Of a stretch of DNA of 64,000 bases, positions 50,001 to 59,000 are shown in pieces. The stretch comes from Dryomyza anilis (lineage: Eukaryota > Arthropoda > Insecta > Diptera > Dryomyzidae): contig OX638130.1 in the NCBI GenBank assembly GCA_951804985.1, positions 105,226,040 through 105,290,039 on the forward strand. The letters run 5' to 3'. The notes under the pieces are model-generated. The model saw only the letters and a list, made by a program, of their open reading frames with translations. It was not told the origin of the DNA and did not search any database. The stretch's first letter is position 1. Each line of letters begins with the position of its first letter. A program made the position numbers and the translations under genes.

Positions 50001-53000
50001 CATTCACACTGTTCGCACGTACGACGGTCACGTCCAAAGATTCGGGGGAACGTTCCATTTGTCCTGTGCTCGCAACTAGCGTTACAAATATTCTTGTGTT
50101 TCCAATGTAATTGCTTTCTATTTCTATTACACCACTCCAATTTCCCAGTTTTTCTAATGTAGATTCTGCGAAAATCTCACTTTTTTTAATCTCTTTGTTA
50201 ACTACAACGAGTTTTGTGTTTTCACTTTGTATATGAAACCGAAAATCCACATCATTGTTTAAATTAATATTGTCAATAGTAATATATACACTATGTTTTT
50301 TGTTGGTTGCCATTTGGATCCCCGCACGAGATTCATTGGGAAAGGAAGCCTGCCAGAGTCCAGCAATTGATCCATAGTCGGATATTGTTTTGTTTATTTT
50401 AAACGCAATAAGAACGTAAATGACGATTAAATGTATACCGACTCTACTCATTGCGCTAGAGATTGTTAATAACTCCTGGTAAACAGCCTCAAATGCCTTT
50501 TATTTTATTAGCAAAATAATGTGGTAGGTAATAAAGATATAATAAATCTATTAAATTATTTATAAATTATTGCATTTTGTTATCGTTCAATACTTTAAAT
50601 TCAACTAACGCTACTGATTGTGGGAACTCCATTATTAGAAATCTATATAAGTGTTATACGCATCGACCAAACTAAACAAACAAGGTTGTACCCTAGTAGA
50701 AATATCGGTAGCGTCATGCTCATGTACAGATGTGTCTTGTAATATTACCCTGCGGGAAAAAGGTGTGAATTGCTCTAAAATTACCAAAATGGTGAAAAGA
50801 GAACTTGTCACAGTTTGTTATCATTATACATGTTTTGTAACCGGTACAATTGGTACCGACTAAGAACCGAGTCTTGAATACTAGTTCTGTGATAGGTCTA
50901 AAGGTCTGCATGAGGTCTTAATTCACCCCTCCCTCTGAAAACGCCATGTAAAAGTTGCATGTTGGTTTCATATAAAATGGCAGAACTAGGACCAGTTCAC
51001 TATCTCCGAAGAACCAGTATCGTAACTAGTCTAGTACCAACTCGTTTCCCGTAGGGCTTGCAGTTTTCTTATCGGGTACTGTTTGCGGTTCCGGTCAAGC
51101 AGTTTGTCATTACCTTGTTTACTCTAATATTGTCTTGTTAGGACCCGATAAAAATGGTATTTTTCTCATGAAATTTTGTACCCATTAGGTCTTGTTAGGA
51201 CCCGATATAAATGGAATTTTTCTAATGAAATCTGAAATAAATCACCATTTTGACAGACGTCAAACAAGAACTAGCAATAAACCGAAAACATAGAAGAAAC
51301 AAAGCCAAGCTCATAGGGGATTGCTCGTCGGACGGCTGTCATTCCCATGGAGTCTTCATGGAAATAATGAATGAATATCTTCGTAGGTCGTACGGTTGGG
51401 ACCTAATGTAGATTAAAGTAGGGATCATAAGGATTCCATTGCCGTACCCCATGTGTCTGGAGGAGACGGATCTTTAAATATACATTTATTCATTTAAAAA
51501 GGCTATAATTTAGGTTATTGAGCATATAATGAGTGGTATCTTTGGAACGACTTCGTTAGTCCCACGAAATATTACGGTAGAATCCTAATAGGACTCACGA
51601 AGTAGGACTCACGAAGTTTTCTAATATGGTTTAAAGTAGGACTCCATTGCGTATCCTACCGGTATACCGAATTCAGACCTGGTGGCATTTAGGTGACTCC
51701 TTATCGAACTATCGAAGACAGCTTTGTAGGGCAGAGTACACTAAGATTCCATTCTGAGCATATTCTGATGAGGAGATGGTGCATAATTGTAGTCGACGAA
51801 AAGCTGATGGGTGTAGTTCGGCTTCTCTTTGGTCTTTCCAGGATTTGGCGTAATGTGAATATTTGGTCTATGGTGGACTTGTCAAGTCGGAAGCCGCTCT
51901 GTTAAGGTCCAATCAATCTGTTTACAATGGGCTTCAGTTTTTCACATAATACGCTCGATTGTACCTTATACACTATATTGAAGAGGCTTATCCCTCGGTA
52001 ATTGGCGCATGTTGTGTTGTGATCCCCCCTTCTTAAAGATTGGGCAGAATACACTAAGATTCCATTCGCTGAGCATACTTTCTTCTGAGCATATTCTGCT
52101 GAGGAGCTGGTGCATAATTGTTGTGAGTTCGCCTCTGGTCTTAAAGAACTCATCACACAGACCATGCGTGCATGCGGATTGATTGTTTTAGCCTGTAGAT
52201 GGATGTACAGACCTCATCACGGTCAGGCGGCGGTATGTCAACGCTCTCTATCGGCAGAATTATTGTCGGCATCGCCGGCTAGCAGTTGAGAGCAAAGAAA
52301 ACACTTAAGTGTTCCCTCTGTTACTAGATTTCTGTCCTCGTTTTTACAAGAAGAAGCTCTGGTCAGGCAGACGTATCTTCGAGCCTTGTTGCTGTCGCCT
52401 TGCATCTCAATATCTTCACACGCCTGAAAATATATCTCTCTTCTTTCTGTAAGGCTCCTTCGCGGCACGCGTAACTAACCACTGAAACTCATATAGTAGC
52501 GAAAATATATGAAGTGCCTTCGATTCAAAACAGTTGTTCTACGGAAATAGATGTTCTCCCTATCGATACCATTAGTCCATTAATTTGTCTGTTTAAATCT
52601 TTTCAGATTAGACTGGGATAAATTCAGACATATTCGGTGCCGGTACGCGAAAATACAATATAAATATAAAAACCCCTGGACTCAAGAATCTGCTTATAAT
52701 CTCAATTTCTGCTTCAGAACAGTTTGTCCTTTGGAAACACAAGTTTTCTTTTAGTCTTCTTTACTTCTTTATTTGATGCTTAATATGTAATGCATCCAGA
52801 ATCATCTTGAAAATGTAGATAATACCTACTTTAAGAAATTCACTCTCTTTGAGACCATTAATCCATTTATTTGTTTTTTTTTCATACAATGAGTTTAATA
52901 TAACTCTTTCATATTCGACTGGGAAAACACGAAGCTCTTTCATGCTGCATCTTATAAAAGGTTTGAAAGTTAAGATTCCCAACTTCTTGTTCAATATAAA

Positions 53001-56000
53001 TTCCGGTTTAAAATAAGTTTTCCTTTAGAATCGAAATTTGTCTTTCAGAAAAAAACATTTAGTTGTCTGCTTTAATCCACCGTGTTGAATATCGTTTACT
53101 CTTTCAGATTCGACTGGGAAAACCCAAATTTCTTCGATGCCGGCACACGTAACTGCATTATAAATTTTATACTGGAGCGACAACGTTTTGTCGAAGGCGA
53201 GGAGACGCCCGAAAACTTGGGCATTGAGAAACTGCTGCAGGATGGTGTATACGAGACCGCATATACATTGCACGATGTAAGTCGTCTACCAAGTCCTGCT
53301 CTTTCTGAAATACTATTCTATAATATGTTTTACAGGATACGGATCGTGATTTGTTGTTATGCGAATGGGCCAAACTGAGTAAATGGAAAAAGTACGTCAA
53401 AATTTTTGAAAACAAAAATATAATTCTTATAAAAATTTACCCTATTTCACAGTCATCAACCACTCGATAATATTAAGGAGTATTTTGGACCTAAAGTTGC
53501 CTTATATTTTGCCTGGCTAGGCTTTTACACACACATGCTGATACCAGTCAGCATTGTGGGTATTTTGTGTTTCATCTACGGCTTTATAACGTGGCAATCA
53601 GATCCAATAAGGTCAGTATTAATGTTTGTAACAACATAGATTTTTTCATTTAAACTATTTTGTAGCACTGAAATTTGCAATACCAACAAAACAACGCTCA
53701 TGTGTCCGCAGTGCGATCGCAGCTGTGATTATTGGACGTTGCAGAGCACTTGCAAGTCTTCCAAAATGAACTATCTGATCGATAATAATGTGACGGTGCT
53801 GTTTGCATTTATTATGGCCATATGGGGTATGGGCAATGGCTTTTTTTAACATTAGAGTTTAAAAATACTATTTTGCGCTCTCTTCACTTAGCTGTGCTGT
53901 ATTTGGAACTTTGGAAACGTTACTCGGCACGCCTCGTACATCGCTGGGGTCTGACAGGCTTCTCGCAGGATGTTGAGCATCCGCGACCACAGTACCTGGC
54001 CAAACTGCGCGAATCGAAGGTGCTCAAGGGCAGCAAATTAAGTTTCACCAATAATGTGCTAGAGCCCGATGTGCCATTCTGGCGCACTAAATTCCTCACG
54101 AATTGCACCAGCTACGGCATTATGATACTATTTATCTGCATATCAATGATAGCCATCTTTTCGGTGATCATTTATCGCATGGCACAAAAAGCATCGCACA
54201 GCATAATCGGCAATACGGACACAATGACATACAAAATAATGGTGTTGCCCATGACAGCGGGCATCATCGATCTGATGGTCATCTCGTTGCTCGATTATGC
54301 CTACTCTTATCTGGCCGTTTACTTAACGAATCTCGAGTATTGTCGCACACAGACCGAATACGATGAGAGTTTGACATTTAAAAACTACGTTTTCCAATTT
54401 GTCAATTACTATAGTTCACTGTTTTATATTGCATTTTTGAAGGGCAAATTTGTTGGTTATCCCTCAAAATACAATCGCATTTTGGGCTTCCGTCAGGAAG
54501 AGTGCAATCCTGGTGGTTGTCTCATGGAGCTTTGCATGCAGCTGGTTATTATTATGGTGGGCAAACAGGCGGTTAATGCTATCGTTGAGATGCTGATACC
54601 ATATCTCATGCGTAAATTCAAAGTGCTTGGCACCAGTTGTGGTATGCGCAAACGTGATAGCGAAGAGAAGCTGGTCTCATGCAATCAATGGACAGAGGAT
54701 TATCATTTATCGCCGTGGACGAATACGTCTATGTTTGGCGAGTACTTGGAAATGGGTAAGATTTTATTCGCGTTTTAGGTTTGTTTTTTCATTTATTTGA
54801 ATAAATTTGATTCCATTTGTAGTTTTACAATTTGGTTTTATTACACTCTTCGGTTTGGCCTTTCCCCTGGCACCGCTGCTGGCTCTGATTAACAATGTGA
54901 TTGAGGTGCGTTTGGATGCCATCAAGATGTTGCGCTTCTTTCGTCGTCCCATAGCGCAGCGCGCGTGCAACATAGGCGTTTGGTATGGCATCATGACGGT
55001 GGTGACGAAAATTGCGGTAGCCTCTAGTGTAAGTTTTTGATAATGACATAATTAGTTTTGTCTCACAAAGAAATAATTTTCAATAAAAAAAATCATATGC
55101 GAAACTCTTCGACTGGTAATATTCACCCTAGTGTCCTATACTCAGGATGGAGTTAGCTAAGATAAGGAGCCATGTCTGTCAGTTGATTGATTAACAACCT
55201 GCTCATGACAGCCCCTTCTTCAACCTATCGTTTATCATACTTTCCTTCCACGTCCTACACTATTTGAAATCGATTGCGCTCGGTGAGCGAGCCTTCTTTT
55301 GGACATTTTCTTGCCGCGTGACAGCATCGCTGGCTCTCTTTCGGGCTTCCTGCATTCTTGGAGTGTCCTGATTGCACTGGCGAGCTCAACCGCCTTGCTT
55401 CGTGCTTCTTCAGGTGTGAACCCCTTTTCCAGGTATCGCTGGTACCATTTACGACCTGATCCACTCAGACCTTTCTTTAAGGGATCATCTTTCCATCTAG
55501 GCTTTCCCAGAGGCGGCCTGACAGTAGTTGACGATTATTCGTCTCCCCGCTCACTAACCCTTTGCTGGTTGTTGGCTTCTCTTCAACCATTTTCGTCGCT
55601 GTTGGCGCTACACGCTGTACAGTACTAGCCTGTTGTGCGATCTTTTTTGCCTTGGGCGCTTCTGGTTTTGTCGTCTTCTTTGACGCCTGGGGACAATCAT
55701 CATCATGGAGATGAGCCTCCATTATGTCCGCCAGTTCTGTTGCAGTTGAGCCCTGCTGTTTCCGAAGAATTTCATTAACTTTTTTGTCCATCTGTAAATT
55801 GTGAAATTAAGATCGACCATGGCATAGGCCCTTACCATGGAAGGGCCTCCACTACTCGCTGAGGCGACCAGGTTCTACTACAATCCTTTACCCCTGACTG
55901 TAAACGTCCATGGACACGGTTCGCCTTACATCGTGGACTAGGGGAATTTATAACTTTTTATGCTTCTGGATTACGCATTGAGGCATAATTCTCCACATAT

Positions 56001-59000
56001 CGTTCAGTTTCGCCCGACTATGCTAGCCAGCTCTCAGCAGAGACACGACCTAACTGAGACTGTTTCCAGCGGTCACCACTTGGAGGTCATAGCCTCACTT
56101 CCACTCTACCCATGGAGTTACGGCACGTATCTCTGTTGCCAGAAGATTATATGTTATCCCCCCTGCTCCGAAAAGAGTACCTGACCGCCTATAACGTAGA
56201 CCCCCCTATAACGTAAAACCCACACGAATTCGTTACAAAAGTCAGAAATTCCATCAATATAATTCTTTTGAATTAAATAAAACCAAAACGAAGACGAAAT
56301 AAAAAAAAGTCCAAACATTCGGTCACTAGAATTTCTGACTTTTCGTTCCGTTTTACCTAATTAGGTCGTTAATATCGAGAACTCCTCTGAATTCGACATC
56401 TGAATTCTCATAGGCTTGGGCCTTTTTTTAGGTTTGGAAATTTCCCAAAATGTTTGTTATTAGTTTTAATGTTTAAAATTATTTAATTTCAATTGTGGCA
56501 CATTTTCTATATTGAAAACTATCACAAGATCATCAAAATTTGATATCATAATTTAATTTTTATACTTTTTATATTACTTTTATTTATGTTGCCCTAAATA
56601 CTTAAAAGATTTCTTACCTTGTAAAACAAAAATGTCTCAAAAAAACGAAAAATTCTTTTAAATTTATTTTTAATATATATTTTTTAATATTTTCTTTTCT
56701 TTTACTTAGGCCATGATCATTGCTTTCTCGACAAACCTCATACCAAAGCTAATCTACAGAACATCGTTACAAGATGAATCGCTAAATGGCTATTTGAACT
56801 TTACGTTGGCCTATTTCAATACGAAGGACTTTGAGGTGTGCATGGAGTAGCCGTGTTTATTAACCACACACTATAATTCAAAGTATTTATATCTTTTGCA
56901 GTATACGCCCGTTTTAATTGAAAGTCCCTATGTAAATGTAACCACCTGTCGCTACACCGAATTCAGAAATCCACCATGGGATGAAAATCCCTACAAACGA
57001 CCGATGATTTATTGGAAAATCTTAACAGCGCGTTTGGCATTCATTGTTATATTTCAAGTAAGTTGAATTTTAGATATTTCCTTATAAAAATTTTACATAG
57101 CAAAAATACGAAGACATTTGAAAAATTGAAAATCTTGTCATGCCAAAAGTGCTAATCTTTTCGTTTTTTTTTGGCCTTAACTCTTTATTGGTGCAATGTA
57201 AAATAGTGATGTGGGACATTTATTGTTTGTTTTCAAAGCACCTATCGATTGGCATCATTATTTAAAAATAATTTACCAAACATTTTTTTTGCAAATGGTA
57301 AAAATTCAAAAAAATATTTTAGAATAATGATGTTGATCGATAGTTGGTGTTTAAAACAAACAATTAACGCCTTTATACCACTATTTTATCTTGTACCTAT
57401 CAAAAGTTATGGCAAAAAAACGAAAACATTCGCCCTTTTGGTTTTTTTCTTCTGTGGCCAGAAATTTCCAACAATACCACACACGATTTTGGCACAGTAT
57501 ATTTGAGGAAAACTACATTCAAAAATTACACATTCGCCTCTTCGGCATGATATTGACGATATGATAATTCGTTGTGGTAGATGTGAATCTATTTCAAAAA
57601 TGTCAAGTTAAATTAATACGATTTTAATTTATTTTACTATTAAAATTGGCATTTAATGGTGCGTTTTAATTAATTCTAATAGTATAGTCGTATTAAATGT
57701 ACTCCTGAATACCAAAAAGTGTTCCATATTGTCCTTACCATAAATTAAAAGAATATAATTGAAATTAGATATTTATTAGAAAAAATCAAATCAAATGATT
57801 TATCTTTTATTAAAAATCGATTTAGCCATGATTTCAAATAAAATCATTTATAAACTAAAAGCACATCTAGTTTTCATGGATTGTGAATGCAATTAGAAAA
57901 ACTTATTGATTTAATAGTATTCAAAACAATTATATTTTCATTTTAATTCAAATATATTTTATTTGTATTGTCTTTTTTTAAATAGAATTATGTAGATTTC
58001 AATTGTATTTACCGATTAAAGAAATAATGTATTCTATTGACTAATTGGCTTTTGTAATACTATTTAAAACTATTAAATGTATGGTATTTTTTCTAATTAT
58101 CTATTATTACGAGTTCAATTTATTATATGTTATAATTTAAATATAATTGACTATAAGTAAAACTATAGTATTTATATTATGAGTAAATAATTATATTGAA
58201 CAATAAAAATAATAAGACTTAATTATAAAAATAATTCGTTAAATACTATAAATTTAATGGTATTCTTTTTTTTAATTTTTAATAGTATAAATTGTGAAAC
58301 ATTTTATTGTAATCATACGATGAATACAACCAATCTGAATTTTAATAGACAACTTTAAAATGTATACAAAAAAGCTATTATTTGATATACCATTAAATCA
58401 ATGCAAAGCATATTAATGTATTAAAATTTAATACATATTTGTATTTGTTCTGAAAATATATAGTTCTTCTATATTAACTTTTTTTACAGTGAATTTGTAT
58501 TTATTTAACTTCATTTTACTACACTTGTTTTCTACATATTGCAGCAGCTGTAGTATGTTTTTGTTTTCTGTAATTTTAAGTTCATATTATTTATATTTAA
58601 TGCTTAAATACATTACTTAAATGCTTGTGATACCTTGTCAGAACTGATGATGATAGCATATTTTGTTGTGCTTTCATTTTTAACAATAGTAAAATATATT
58701 TTATTTCATTTATTTACGTCTATGGATTCAAACCGAATATGTAACAGTGTTTTTTGAGTGATAGATAATCTTTCTTGGTTTTTAAATAAATAGGTACAGA
58801 AAGCAGTAAATCTAGTAGTATTACTACATATTTACAAGATATAAATAAATACAGAATGTAGTAAATTAAATGCATTTTTGAGTGCATATATCTTTCTTGG
58901 TTTTTAAATAAATAGGTACAGAATGCAGTAAATCTAGTAGTATTACTACATATTTACAAGATATAAATACAGAATGTAGTAAATTAAATGCAAAATGTAG

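Noticed and set aside
54103..54366. ORFs in other frames over anoctamin exon 9
   Set aside because: Shadows of the conserved anoctamin frame.
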